Origin: Vibrio artabrorum
GTDB taxonomy: Bacteria; Pseudomonadota; Gammaproteobacteria; Enterobacterales; Vibrionaceae
Direction of reading: 5' to 3'
Assembly (NCBI RefSeq): GCF_024347295.1
Contig: NZ_AP025458.1
Location: 124,001-188,000, forward strand
Length of the DNA stretch: 64,000 bases
The translations under genes were made by a program, and so were the position numbers. This document shows positions 46,072 to 55,316 of the stretch, one piece after another. The notes below the pieces were generated by a model. That model saw only the letters and a list, made by a program, of their open reading frames with translations, was not told where the DNA came from and did no database searches. Numbering within the stretch: the first letter of the stretch is position 1; each line of letters begins with the position of its first letter.

Positions 46072-46815
46072 ATGACGAAAAGCGACCCAAAGGCCTCATC
46101 GATGGAAACGATTAGCACCAACAATCAAACAATTTGGTACGACCCTAAACTTCTTACTCAGGTAGCAAAGGGCGATATCGCTCAGATATTCGAGGTTGAA
46201 TACTGGCAGCAACACGATGCCATTTCTGGAAGTGCACAGGGTCGTGGTACTACATGGTTTATTCAGCTTGATGGAATGCAAGCTGCGTTGCGTCATTATC
46301 GTCGAGGCGGGTTGTTTGGAAAGCTCGTTGAAGATCAATATCGTTTCTTGGGTTGGGGGAGCACGCGTTGTGCGATGGAGCTTAATGTTCTTAACGTATT
46401 GGCTAAGGCTGGTGTCAATGTGCCGAGGCCGATTGCCGCACGAGCGACGAAAAGTGGACTATTTTACCGTGCTGATTTGATGTCGGAACGAATCCCTAAT
46501 GCGAAAGATCTCGTTGATGTTTTGGTTGCAAAACCAATCGATGCGAATATTTATCGTAAGATTGGCCAAGAGATACGCAAGATGCACGATGCTGGGGTCA
46601 ATCATACCGATCTCAACATTCATAATATCTTGCTTGATGGTGCGCAAACCGTGTGGATTATTGACTTTGATAAGTGTGGTCAGCAAGCGGGTGATGACTG
46701 GAAAGACGGTAACTTGAATCGCCTAAAGCGCTCGTTCTTAAAAGAGGTGAACAAGCGCCAGATTCAATGGCAGGAGTCGGATTGGGAGCCGTTGTTAAAA
46801 GGCTACCAAGGTTAA
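46072..46815 (+). CDS. kdkA: 3-deoxy-D-manno-octulosonic acid kinase KdkA
   Basis: 247 aa as drawn; the ATG at 46102 (METISTNNQTIWYD) would give 237 aa, closer to the family. Protein-kinase-like fold: the catalytic loop is HTDLNIHNILLDG and the metal-binding Asp is in VWIIDFDKCG. RGTTWFIQL and ALRHYRRGG fit the KdkA N-lobe. It phosphorylates Kdo on lipid A-Kdo, as in Haemophilus and Vibrio, consistent with its position beside waaA. A kinase of the WaaP type is less likely. Confidence 0.85.
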   Translation: MTKSDPKASSMETISTNNQTIWYDPKLLTQVAKGDIAQIFEVEYWQQHDAISGSAQGRGTTWFIQLDGMQAALRHYRRGGLFGKLVEDQYRFLGWGSTRCAMELNVLNVLAKAGVNVPRPIAARATKSGLFYRADLMSERIPNAKDLVDVLVAKPIDANIYRKIGQEIRKMHDAGVNHTDLNIHNILLDGAQTVWIIDFDKCGQQAGDDWKDGNLNRLKRSFLKEVNKRQIQWQESDWEPLLKGYQG

Positions 46816-46826
46816 TTCAATGGTTG

Positions 46827-48089
46827 TTAACCAAGAATCTGTTGCAAGGTGTTACTCAGCGCCCCTCGATTCTGCTCAACCACTTGATAAGCTGCTAAGC
46901 CTCTTTCTTTACGCAAGTCAGGTTGGATGAACAGCTCTCTGAGCTGGCTTGCCATTTCATTGCTGTTTTGACAAATAGTGACAGCTTGAGCTTCAAGCAG
47001 TTTGTCGGTGATCTCGCTGAAATTAAAGTAGCTAGGGCCATTCAGTAAAGGCAATTGCAAGGCTGCGGGTTCGAGAAGGTTGTGGCCGCCTACTTTAGCG
47101 CCCACAAGGCTTCCGCCCATAAAACAGACATCAGCACCACCGAGTAGTACCAACATTTCTCCCATCGTATCCGCAATATACACTTCAACATCAGCAGTGA
47201 GGGGTTGCTGACTCGTTCGAGTGATGGTGTTGAATTGGTGTTGTTTAGCCAGTTCTGTCACTTGATTAAATCTCTCTGGATGACGAGGCACAATCATTAA
47301 TAACGCACTCGGGTTGTCTTGTAGAAGTTGTCTATGAGCGTCTAAAATAAGGTCATCTTCACCTTGGTGAGTGCTTGCTGCAATCCAGACATCGCGCTCA
47401 AAGCCTATTTGTTCACGTAACGCTTTGCCTTTTGATACTTGTTCTGCTGAGACGTCAATATCAAACTTGATCGAGCCAGTCACATGCACCGATGCTTTAT
47501 CTAATCCCAATCGTATAAAACGTTCTGCATCACTTGGGTATTGGCAAAGTACTTGAGAGAGGTTTTTGGCTAAGAGGTCAAAAATGGCTTGGAATTTAGC
47601 ATAACGCTGGCATGAGCGTTCCGATAGACGAGCGTTGAGTACCGAAATGGGAATGCCAGCTTTCGCCACGCAATGCAGTGTGTTTGGCCAAAGTTCAGTT
47701 TCCATAATCAACATCTGCTTTGGTTTAACTGATTTTAGAAAGCTTCGCACACACCAAGAAAAATCAATCGGCATGTAGCGATGCTCGACCAAATCACCAA
47801 GCTTTTCTATTTGCTCTGCGCCTGTGCTGGTCGTGGTGGTGACAATAATGGCTTGGTTTGGATCTCGCAGCTTCAATTGCTTTATTATTGGTATGGCGGC
47901 AATAGATTCACCAACCGATACGGCATGAATCCAGATAGGATTTTTACCTTGAATTTGTGGTGTAATACCGAAATGTTCTTTCCAACGCTGACCAAAACGT
48001 GGTTTTCCGGGCTTGTTCTTATAAAGCCCATACAGAAGCAGCGGTGAGGCTAGTGACAATATAAGAGTGTATATAAGTCGTATAAGCAT
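46827..48089 (-). CDS. waaA: Kdo transferase WaaA (KdtA)
   Basis: 420 aa from the ATG at 48089 (MLIRLIYTLILSLASPLLLY), the family start; 18 further upstream residues are unlikely. One N-terminal membrane helix (about 5-22) is followed by GT30 motifs: WIHAVSVGESIAAIPIIKQL, METELWPNT, and GGSLVGAKVGGHNLLEPAA. It transfers Kdo from CMP-Kdo to lipid IVA. It converges on kdkA, whose product acts on the added Kdo. Confidence 0.94.
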   Translation of the reverse strand: MLIRLIYTLILSLASPLLLYGLYKNKPGKPRFGQRWKEHFGITPQIQGKNPIWIHAVSVGESIAAIPIIKQLKLRDPNQAIIVTTTTSTGAEQIEKLGDLVEHRYMPIDFSWCVRSFLKSVKPKQMLIMETELWPNTLHCVAKAGIPISVLNARLSERSCQRYAKFQAIFDLLAKNLSQVLCQYPSDAERFIRLGLDKASVHVTGSIKFDIDVSAEQVSKGKALREQIGFERDVWIAASTHQGEDDLILDAHRQLLQDNPSALLMIVPRHPERFNQVTELAKQHQFNTITRTSQQPLTADVEVYIADTMGEMLVLLGGADVCFMGGSLVGAKVGGHNLLEPAALQLPLLNGPSYFNFSEITDKLLEAQAVTICQNSNEMASQLRELFIQPDLRKERGLAAYQVVEQNRGALSNTLQQILG

Positions 48090-48197
48090 AAGAACAGTGA
48101 CACCAGAAGGTAAAATCAGTATTGAGAAGAGTATTTTCTTCAATCTCGAAAGTAAAGAGCGTTATAATTAAATACTTAGTTGTACTTTCAAACGGAA

Positions 48198-49253
48198 ATG
48201 GTGAATTTTATCTCATCGCTTATGCAAACCGATCAACCTTATCGTTTCTTGCTCTATGTCGAGCAAAATTACTCATTTGCTATTCTTCGCCCATTTTATA
48301 ACTACGCGAGGCAACTTGGTCATGACGTTAAATGGTTGCTAGTCGGTGAGGATGCTTCGGAACATCTTTTATTAGAGCAAGAGCAGCGTGTTTCTTTGAC
48401 TGAAGCTGTCGCCTATAATCCTTCTGCTGTTTTAGTTCCTGGTGATCGCGTTCCTGCTTTTATCCCAGGTTTGAAGGTGCAAGTATTTCACGGTTTGAAT
48501 GAAAGCAAACGAGGGAACTTATACCCTGAGCGTGGTCTATTTGATTTGTATTGCACAGAAGGCCATGAAAGAACGAACTCATTGGAACTGCTCGCTAAGC
48601 AGCGCGGCTATTTTCAAGTTAAAGAGACCGGATGGTTGAAGCTGGATAGCTTGTTTAATTACCAAGCGAGTAAGAAGCTTTTTGAAAGACCTCAAATTCT
48701 ATTCGCTTCCACTTTTTCGCCAAGCTTATCGTGTGCTGAATTGGTTTATGAAGAGCTTAAGCGCCTAAGCCAACTGAGCCAGTGGCAATGGTTAGTGACA
48801 TTGCACCCTAAAATGAAGCAAGAGACACGAGCAAAATATCAGGCGTTAGAATGCGATAATCTTCTGTTCTTTGACAATGATCGAGTGATTGAAATGCAGC
48901 ACCGAGCTGATGTGATGGTGTGTGATAACTCTTCGATATTTCAGGAGTTTTTGTTGCTTAATAAGCCGGTTGTCACGGTTAATAATCGAGATCCTCAAGC
49001 AAGCTTTATTAATATAACTCAAGCTGAGCTGTTAGAATCAGCAATTAGGCAAGCGATGCTACCGGATGAAGACAGAGATAACGCTATCGCTAATTACGGC
49101 CCGTCAATAACACCATATTTGGATGGGCAATCCTCAGCGAGAGTTCTGAGCGCTATTAGCGATGTATTAGAAAGTGGTTGGCAAGATAATAAGCCAAAAA
49201 ATTGGATTCGTAACTTTAAAATCCGTAAATCATTAAACTATTGGAAATTCTAG
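48198..49253 (+). CDS. CDP-glycerol glycerophosphotransferase-like protein
   Basis: 351 aa from the ATG at 48198; a TTG at 48180 is the longest option. The fold is GT-B-like. Landmarks are VQVFHGLNESKRGNLYPERGLFD, LVTLHPKM, and VMVCDNSSIFQEFLLLNKPVV, the last two (HP and SS-containing) shared by TagF-type transferases. It may add glycerol-phosphate or a related unit to the LOS core, as proposed for other gammaproteobacteria. Divergent from waaA. Substrate unknown. Confidence 0.7.
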   Translation: MVNFISSLMQTDQPYRFLLYVEQNYSFAILRPFYNYARQLGHDVKWLLVGEDASEHLLLEQEQRVSLTEAVAYNPSAVLVPGDRVPAFIPGLKVQVFHGLNESKRGNLYPERGLFDLYCTEGHERTNSLELLAKQRGYFQVKETGWLKLDSLFNYQASKKLFERPQILFASTFSPSLSCAELVYEELKRLSQLSQWQWLVTLHPKMKQETRAKYQALECDNLLFFDNDRVIEMQHRADVMVCDNSSIFQEFLLLNKPVVTVNNRDPQASFINITQAELLESAIRQAMLPDEDRDNAIANYGPSITPYLDGQSSARVLSAISDVLESGWQDNKPKNWIRNFKIRKSLNYWKF

Positions 49254-49262
49254 GGCTGAATA

Positions 49263-50063
49263 ATGAGAAAACATACCCTGTCTGTCATTGTTATTACCAA
49301 GAATGAAGAAGACCGAATTGAAACTTGCCTTAAATCTGTCGTTGATATTGCTGATGAGCTGATTGTTTTAGACAGTGGCTCAACGGACACAACCGTTGAA
49401 ATATGCCAAAAATACACAGATAACGTAACTATCACCGATTGGCCTGGCTTTGGTAAGCAAAAGCAGAGAGCGCTAGATAAAGCGACATGTGATTGGGTGT
49501 TATCAATCGATGCTGATGAAGCGTTAGATGAAGAGATGAGTGATGCCCTTGTTGAACTATTAAAACAAGATCAAATCAAACACACTGCGTATAAACTTCC
49601 TTGGGGCGTAACTCTCTATGGAACGACACTTAAGTACGGACGCAGTGCACGTGCAGTACTCAGACTGTTTAAGAGAGAAGGCTCGCGATATACATTGGAC
49701 GAGGTTCACGAGACGGTGGTTCCTGATAAAGGGTCTACAGGTGTATTGAAAGGTTATTTGCTTCATTACACCCATCGTGACTATGGTCACGGCCTAGATA
49801 AAGCTGCGCAGTACGCTTGGCTTGGCTCGCAAAAGTATCATCGCAAAGGCAAGAAGTCACACGGCTTATTCTTGGCTTTATTACGTGCTATATGGACGTT
49901 CTTCCTTGTGTATATCATTCGCCGTGGCTTTATGGATGGCAGTGTCGGCTTCATTATGGCGATGACTTACGCTCAAGTGAATTTCAATAAATACGTCGGT
50001 TTGTGGATTCTTGAAAACCGCTCAGATGACCGTTTAAAAGACCAAGCTAATAGGAACCGATAG
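49263..50063 (+). CDS. waaE: Glycosyltransferase family 2, WaaE-like
   Basis: 266 aa. LSVIVITKNEEDRIETCLKS is the GT2 nucleotide-sugar fold. The DxD-type motif is SIDADEALD. KLPWGVTLYGTTLKYG and LHYTHRDYGH are typical of WaaE/KdtX, which adds a beta-glucosyl residue to inner-core heptose. Two C-terminal hydrophobic patches (LFLALLRAIWTFFLVYII) suggest membrane association. It lies 9 bp after the glycerophosphotransferase-like gene and abuts the next GT4 gene. Confidence 0.83.
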   Translation: MRKHTLSVIVITKNEEDRIETCLKSVVDIADELIVLDSGSTDTTVEICQKYTDNVTITDWPGFGKQKQRALDKATCDWVLSIDADEALDEEMSDALVELLKQDQIKHTAYKLPWGVTLYGTTLKYGRSARAVLRLFKREGSRYTLDEVHETVVPDKGSTGVLKGYLLHYTHRDYGHGLDKAAQYAWLGSQKYHRKGKKSHGLFLALLRAIWTFFLVYIIRRGFMDGSVGFIMAMTYAQVNFNKYVGLWILENRSDDRLKDQANRNR

Positions 50064-51143
50064 ATGAAGATTTTAGTTTGTGCATCTTACTTACATGCAT
50101 GGAATAGTGTGCGTCCAGAAGCTGCGATTTTTATCGAGCTAGCTCGTCAAGGTCACCAAGTGACGATTATGACTCAGGGCGAATCTGAGCATGTCTCAAA
50201 GTTAGAAGAGTGTGGTATTCGAGTTGTTGATGGTTATCCAAAGCGTAAAATTTGTTTTGATACCATTAAAAAGATTCGTCACGAGCTGAAAACGTATGAC
50301 TACGACATCTGCTATGCTTTTAATTCTAAGACGATACCTAATGCGGCGTTCGCGTGTATTGGTTTCAAGGTTAAATTGGTCGTTTATCGAGGCACGACTG
50401 GCGGGTTATATCGACATGATCCGAGTGCTTATTTAACCCAGCTCCACCCTCGCGTAGATGGCATAGTCTGTGTTTCTGAAGCGGTTCGACAAGATGTAGT
50501 GAGGCGCGTTTGGAAGAACAAAGATAACGTGGTCACCATATACAAAGGGCATGAATTGGATTGGTATAAAGTGCCACCAACCGAGCGTTCTGAGTTTGGT
50601 TTGAATGAAGATGATGTCGTCGCGATTACAGCCGCGCATGTAAGACCAAGCAAGGGCATCTCTGTTTTACTTGAGGCGACCAAATACATTACTGCACCGA
50701 ACTTCCATTTGATCTTAGCGGGCAGCGGCTACGAGCCTCATTTTGATGAGATGAAAGCAAGTCCTATGAGTGAGCGAATTCACTACATTGGCCATCGTAC
50801 TGATATTCCTTCGATCATGTGTATGGCAGACTTTCAAGTTCAACCATCGATCAGCGGAGAAGGGTTACCACGTACGATTGTTGAAGCCATGGCAAACGGC
50901 ACAACATCAGTCGTTACGACTACCGGTGGAGCCCCTGAACTCGTTGTAGATGGCGAGACGGGGTATATTGTCCCTGCTGGTGACGCCAAGGCGTTAGGGG
51001 AGGCGATGGACAAGCTCGCACAAGACAAGGCCAAGTGCACAACCATGAGTGAAGCGGCTAAGAAGCGCCTAGATGAAAGCTTCAGTTCACGAGTGACAGT
51101 GAAGAAGCATCTAGAATTTTTTGAGAAGTTACTTAATCAATAA
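50064..51143 (+). CDS. Glycosyltransferase family 4
   Basis: 359 aa GT-B protein. The N-terminal half is an acceptor-binding Rossmann fold (MKILVCASYLHAW). The C-terminal half has AAHVRPSKGISVLLEA, LILAGSGY and the EX7E element in PSISGEGLPRTIVEAMANG. It starts at the base after the upstream stop, so it is cotranscribed with waaE. It probably extends the LOS core. Donor and linkage are unknown. Confidence 0.82.
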   Translation: MKILVCASYLHAWNSVRPEAAIFIELARQGHQVTIMTQGESEHVSKLEECGIRVVDGYPKRKICFDTIKKIRHELKTYDYDICYAFNSKTIPNAAFACIGFKVKLVVYRGTTGGLYRHDPSAYLTQLHPRVDGIVCVSEAVRQDVVRRVWKNKDNVVTIYKGHELDWYKVPPTERSEFGLNEDDVVAITAAHVRPSKGISVLLEATKYITAPNFHLILAGSGYEPHFDEMKASPMSERIHYIGHRTDIPSIMCMADFQVQPSISGEGLPRTIVEAMANGTTSVVTTTGGAPELVVDGETGYIVPAGDAKALGEAMDKLAQDKAKCTTMSEAAKKRLDESFSSRVTVKKHLEFFEKLLNQ

Positions 51144-51153
51144 ATATAGAGTG

Positions 51154-51175
51154 AAGAGGGCTATTTAGCCCTCTT
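51154..51175. terminator. Bidirectional terminator between the GT4 gene and legF
   Basis: Stem AAGAGGGCT / AGCCCTCTT with an ATTT loop. It overlaps the legF stop codon (51165-51167) and faces both ways. Confidence 0.85.
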
Positions 51176-51857
51176 TGTTTATAAAAAACTCGGCAAGCTC
51201 AAAATCTAATTGTTGGTCAATATCAAAAGAGACTCGATTTTCCATCACGTAGGCAAAGGATTCCTCCGTGTATTTAATTTCACCATACTCCATAAGCTTT
51301 CGAGCATCGAAGATGTAAATAGCGCCATTGAATCTAAAAAAATCACCGCAATCTTGAGAGCGCTTTAATGCTTCTGGGCGAATAAAGTCTCCCATAGCAC
51401 CATCGTCTGGAAGCGTGTTAGCCCAAAGCGGCGGGTGCTCACAGGGGGTGACGGAAACAACAGAGAAGGCCTGTTTTTCAATGAACAAATCCAATGCTTC
51501 ATCGATATGTTGAGCCGTTCGTAAAGGCGATGTTGGTTGAAGCAGTACAATGATATCTACGTCACTTCCAAATTTTTCTAACGTGTAAGTTAAAACGCTT
51601 TCTGTTGTCGCGGTATCGGATGCTAAGTGGTCTGGTCTTAGTTCTGGAACATCGACACCAAATAGGGAGGAGACGTCCGCTATCTCCTGATCATCAGTGC
51701 TAACGAAGATTTGGTCGATATATTTACTGTTTTTAGCCGCATCAATTGACCACCCAATTAATGGTTTTCCAGCTAAAGGTAGTATGTTCTTTCTTGGTAG
51801 TCGCTTACTGCCACCACGGGCAGGGATAATCGCTAATACTTTTTTAGTGTCAATCAT
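51165..51857 (-). CDS. legF: CMP-nonulosonate cytidylyltransferase (LegF/NeuA family)
   Basis: 230 aa. The signature IIPARGGSKRLPRKNILPLAGKP is the CTP-binding loop. VSTDDQEIADV and LLQPTSPLRTAQHIDEAL are family motifs, with FFRFNGAIYIFDA near the C-terminus. It activates a sialic-acid-like sugar with CMP. The neighbouring legI, legG, legC and legB make the legionaminic type most likely; NeuA of true sialic acid or PseF cannot be excluded by sequence alone. It overlaps the next gene by 1 bp. Confidence 0.82.
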   Translation of the reverse strand: MIDTKKVLAIIPARGGSKRLPRKNILPLAGKPLIGWSIDAAKNSKYIDQIFVSTDDQEIADVSSLFGVDVPELRPDHLASDTATTESVLTYTLEKFGSDVDIIVLLQPTSPLRTAQHIDEALDLFIEKQAFSVVSVTPCEHPPLWANTLPDDGAMGDFIRPEALKRSQDCGDFFRFNGAIYIFDARKLMEYGEIKYTEESFAYVMENRVSFDIDQQLDFELAEFFINKEG

Positions 51858-52915
51858 TAGAACATCTCTAAGCTATGAATATCAGCCTGCGCTCGATTGA
51901 AATCGTCCATACGTCCAATATCTAACCAATACTCATGGATTGGAAACATCAATACATTGTTGCGTTCATTCATGTGTTGCTCTAACAGCGTAGGCATATC
52001 TATGCGGTGATTTTTTGGCACAGAATCAATGACTTGAGGTGAAACCACATAAATACCAGCATTCACGAAAAAACGTTGTATTGGTTTTTCGACCATACTC
52101 GTTATTTTGTTTCCTTCGCCATTGATTACACCATAAGGGATCTGGTAGTCATATTCACGGACGCACATTGTTGCGTCAGCGTTATGATCTATATGAAATT
52201 CCAATAATCGCTGAAAATCTACTTTTGTTAGAACATCGCCATTAATCATGATGAGAGGCAAACCTTCAGGGAGGTCATCAGGTAATAAGCCTAATGCACC
52301 TCCTGTTCCTAGCGGCTCATTTTCATGAATATAGGTGATGTTAATGCCTAAATCACTACCATCGCCAAAATGGTTTTGAATTTGCTCTGGCATATAATGC
52401 GTAGAGATATAAAAGTTAACGAAACCCGCTTTAGTAAAGCTTCGTATCACCGTTTCAAGAATTGGTTTATCACCGATCTTTAGCATTGGTTTGGGGCAGC
52501 TATCTGTCAGAGGTTTCAAACGGGTACCAAAACCTCCAGCCATAATAAAGACTGGATTTTGATATTTGGGTTTGCTGAGGGCTCCTTGTAATGTCTCTAA
52601 CCCTACAACTTGCCCGTCATTTATCAATGGAATAGAGAGGATTCCCTTTGATTCCATTAAATCAATTAGTTCGTCTCTTTTTGTTCCCACATTAGCAACG
52701 GTTGGGCTAGTGTTCATAACCATTGCAATAGGGTCAGTTAGAGATAGCTTATTTAATAGCCCTCTCCGGATATCACCATCCGTAACTATTCCAACTAAAT
52801 GGTTGCTTTTGTCTATGACCAACGCAACTCGTAAAGCTTCTTTATTTATAATATCCAAAGCTTCTAAAATGGTTGAAGAAGGTTCTAATAAGACATTTTT
52901 CCACTCATGGCTCAT
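51857..52915 (-). CDS. CBS-domain sugar nucleotidyltransferase (PtmE-like)
   Basis: 352 aa fusion. Residues about 8-115 form a CBS pair (LRVALVIDKSNHLVGIVTDGDIRRGL and KGILSIPLIND). The rest is a sugar-phosphate nucleotidyltransferase with VFIMAGGFGTRLKPLTDSCPKPML and INGDVLTKVDF. In Campylobacter, PtmE makes GDP-glucosamine at the start of the legionaminic pathway, and this arrangement fits. It is translationally coupled with legF. The donor (GDP or UDP) is inferred. Confidence 0.8.
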   Translation of the reverse strand: MSHEWKNVLLEPSSTILEALDIINKEALRVALVIDKSNHLVGIVTDGDIRRGLLNKLSLTDPIAMVMNTSPTVANVGTKRDELIDLMESKGILSIPLINDGQVVGLETLQGALSKPKYQNPVFIMAGGFGTRLKPLTDSCPKPMLKIGDKPILETVIRSFTKAGFVNFYISTHYMPEQIQNHFGDGSDLGINITYIHENEPLGTGGALGLLPDDLPEGLPLIMINGDVLTKVDFQRLLEFHIDHNADATMCVREYDYQIPYGVINGEGNKITSMVEKPIQRFFVNAGIYVVSPQVIDSVPKNHRIDMPTLLEQHMNERNNVLMFPIHEYWLDIGRMDDFNRAQADIHSLEMF

Positions 52916-52952
52916 AGACCATCACCTTTATATTTAACATATCTACAGAATT

Positions 52953-53186
52953 TCACAGGGTTTGTTTCTTGTGTAAATAACCGATCACAATATTTTTTTC
53001 GAGTAACAGGTAGAGCTCTCTAGCACTGCTTTCTATAGCAGATCTGAAGTGTTGTTCTAGATTTTCCCGCTTAGGAGCTTCCCCAAAACCTGACCAATAT
53101 ATGTTCCGGAGTTCACTCTTTAGTCGTAAAAAATCGTCAAAGTGTTCATTATTGGCAAGTTTCAATTCTAAGTTCATTTTTTTCAT
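52953..53186 (-). CDS. Truncated GNAT-like acetyltransferase fragment
   Basis: 77 aa from an ATG at 53186 that overlaps the upstream stop (ATGA), implying translational coupling. MNLELKLANNEHFDDFLRLKSEL and the strand LYLLLEKNIVIGYLHKK resemble the first half of GNAT acetyltransferases, usually 150-180 aa. It stops where the acetyl-CoA motif A should begin, so it is probably broken. LegH, the pathway's N-acetyltransferase, would be expected in such a cluster. Family assignment is tentative. Confidence 0.5.
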   Translation of the reverse strand: MKKMNLELKLANNEHFDDFLRLKSELRNIYWSGFGEAPKRENLEQHFRSAIESSARELYLLLEKNIVIGYLHKKQTL

Positions 53187-54169
53187 GTGTCTAACTTCTT
53201 GATCAAACCACATATCCGCTTGATGTCTTTCGCCGTATAGCGACTATCTAACGGTAATGACAGAATAGTGTCACACAATAAACTAGGCGCTTGCCTTATT
53301 TTTGGCCAATGAACCGCTAAAAAGATAGAATGCCCCATCAATGCTTTTCGAACTCTATCGCGATTCACTAATGATAATGGTAAGAAAGATGGGAAGTTGG
53401 TATTAATATCTATGAACAGCTCTGAGTCGAGTGCTGCTTTAGCAACTCTCAAGTTCTCAACACGAATCTTCTGCTCATTTCGGTAATTTAGGGAAAACTG
53501 ACAAGCTAAGAATACACTTCTATCTTCTGGCTCATATACTCCAGAACATTCATCAAGTAAGTCCTCCGCATTAGAAAAAAGTGATAGGTAATCACTCTCT
53601 TTCCCTACTGAAGCATTGAGGTATTGAGATTTAGCCGATTTTGCTTTGTACTTAAGAGTGGAAAAGTTAGGTAGTCGTTCTTTGCATAGTGCTGCTAGTG
53701 GTGTATTCGACACTAACTGACTAAAGTCCGCTACCGCTGTAATTTTTCTTAAACTATTGAAGTAACACCATGGCACTTCAGCAAGAATTTTAGGCGCTTC
53801 AGTGCCAAATACGTCATCGATAATGAGTGGTGTATCCGCTCTCTCAATGAGTTTGTTGAAGGCGTGACTCTCGTGGCCGAAATATTTCACGAGATATATG
53901 GCACTGATACTTCTTAGTTCGTTGGGAAGTTCAAATTCAAAGTCTTCTCGAACCTGATAAAAATGCACCTCAATATCAAACTCAAGTAATACATCCACAA
54001 CTATCTGGCACACGAAGTCTGGAACAAGAACCTTCTTTCGTTGAAGAGACATAGAGCGAATCACCCACCTTAATGATGAACGTCCACTATTGGTTACCCC
54101 ATAGAAAAGACCTTCATTCTCAAGTTCTTGTTCTCCGCCGACCATTTTAGTATCAGTACTTAACATCAT
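53183..54169 (-). CDS. DegT/DnrJ/EryC1-like PLP-dependent protein (divergent)
   Basis: 328 aa. TNSGRSSLRWVIRSM at the N-terminus and LVPDFVCQIVVDVLLEF resemble the large-domain start of sugar aminotransferases. LIIDDVFG fits the PLP-pairing Asp, and YFNSLRKITAVADFSQL the SxRK lysine region. Overall similarity is weak; many conserved residues differ. It overlaps legG by 17 bp and the truncated GNAT by 4 bp. It may modify the nonulosonate side chain or another sugar. Function not established. Confidence 0.6.
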   Translation of the reverse strand: MMLSTDTKMVGGEQELENEGLFYGVTNSGRSSLRWVIRSMSLQRKKVLVPDFVCQIVVDVLLEFDIEVHFYQVREDFEFELPNELRSISAIYLVKYFGHESHAFNKLIERADTPLIIDDVFGTEAPKILAEVPWCYFNSLRKITAVADFSQLVSNTPLAALCKERLPNFSTLKYKAKSAKSQYLNASVGKESDYLSLFSNAEDLLDECSGVYEPEDRSVFLACQFSLNYRNEQKIRVENLRVAKAALDSELFIDINTNFPSFLPLSLVNRDRVRKALMGHSIFLAVHWPKIRQAPSLLCDTILSLPLDSRYTAKDIKRICGLIKKLDT

Positions 54170-55316
54170 GAAACTGCTTTGTTTTCAAACTACTTAGTTC
54201 AACAGTTTTAAGGGTTTGTACCACTTTTTCAGAGCTGTTACCACATCCGTAAGGGTTTATTATATGCTTTAAATCAGCCTTAAATTCCGGAGTATAAATT
54301 TCAGCCAATGCCGAGGTTAGATCTGCCTTGTTGGCACTTACATCGATAGTGCTGTTAGCCCGAACACGCCCTTTTTGACGATTACCAATATTAATTGTTG
54401 CAAGTTTAAACGATGGTGCTTCCACAATTCCACTCGAAGAATTTCCAACTACAGCATCCATATACTGTAACGCTGACAAGTAACGAAGTTGTCCTAAAGA
54501 GGTAAATGCAATCGTTTTTTCAGTATTTTCTGCGACATATTCATCTATCAACTTATTTATCAATCGACCACCGACGTCAGCATTCGCCTTAGTGAAGATG
54601 ATTAACGTATGTTCCAAAGTGTCTAATGCACTAAGGATCTCTCTAAAATCTCTTTCGACTTCTGCGATCTCTTGTGTCGTTTCAGGATGATAAGTGAAAA
54701 GTAAATTCCGCTCTTTTAATTTACAAGATATGGAATTTTCAAACTCATCTTTCGACATCAGCTGCATGCGAAGTAAGTTATCAAGGCCGACTTCCCCAAC
54801 GGTGAATACACGTTCTGGCTGTTCACCCATCTGAATAACTCGCGTGGAATACTCATCCATAGCAGTAAAGTGTAGTTGGGATAACTTAGTAATGGCATGA
54901 CGAATTAACTCATCGATTGCACCTTCTGTAAGCTCGCCACCACTCAAATGCGCCACTGGAATACGAGCAATATTTGCCGCGGAAACGATAGGGAGCAATT
55001 CATAACGATCTCCTAATACGACAACAATATCAGGCTTTAACTCATCAAACGCCTCTGAAAAGCTGATTTGCGCAAGACCCATACTCTTACTCACTCCAAC
55101 CGGAGTATCCGAGGAAAGCAGGATTTCTACTGTCTTATTCACGACAAATCCATCATTAAGAATTTGTTGATTCGTTAAACCAAACTCTGGAGATAAATGG
55201 CTGCCTGTTGATATAACTTGAAGCTCAAGTGCTGAATCATTTTGAATGTCTTCCAGTAGAGACTTTAACAATCCGTATTCCGCTCTGGTCGCCGTGACTA
55301 CACATATCTTGCGCAT
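54153..55316 (-). CDS. legG: NDP-sugar hydrolase / 2-epimerase (LegG/NeuC type)
   Basis: 387 aa. KICVVTATRAEYGLLKSLLED is the NeuC/LegG N-terminus. VVVLGDRYELLPIVSAANIARIPVAHLSGGELTEGAIDE is the conserved core, and VVGNSSSGIVEAPS the C-terminal nucleotide site. It releases a 2-epimerised acetamido sugar from its nucleotide. The LegC and LegB neighbours favour a 2,4-diacetamido-mannose-type product. The stop of legI overlaps by one base. Confidence 0.84.
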   Translation of the reverse strand: MRKICVVTATRAEYGLLKSLLEDIQNDSALELQVISTGSHLSPEFGLTNQQILNDGFVVNKTVEILLSSDTPVGVSKSMGLAQISFSEAFDELKPDIVVVLGDRYELLPIVSAANIARIPVAHLSGGELTEGAIDELIRHAITKLSQLHFTAMDEYSTRVIQMGEQPERVFTVGEVGLDNLLRMQLMSKDEFENSISCKLKERNLLFTYHPETTQEIAEVERDFREILSALDTLEHTLIIFTKANADVGGRLINKLIDEYVAENTEKTIAFTSLGQLRYLSALQYMDAVVGNSSSGIVEAPSFKLATINIGNRQKGRVRANSTIDVSANKADLTSALAEIYTPEFKADLKHIINPYGCGNSSEKVVQTLKTVELSSLKTKQFHDVKY

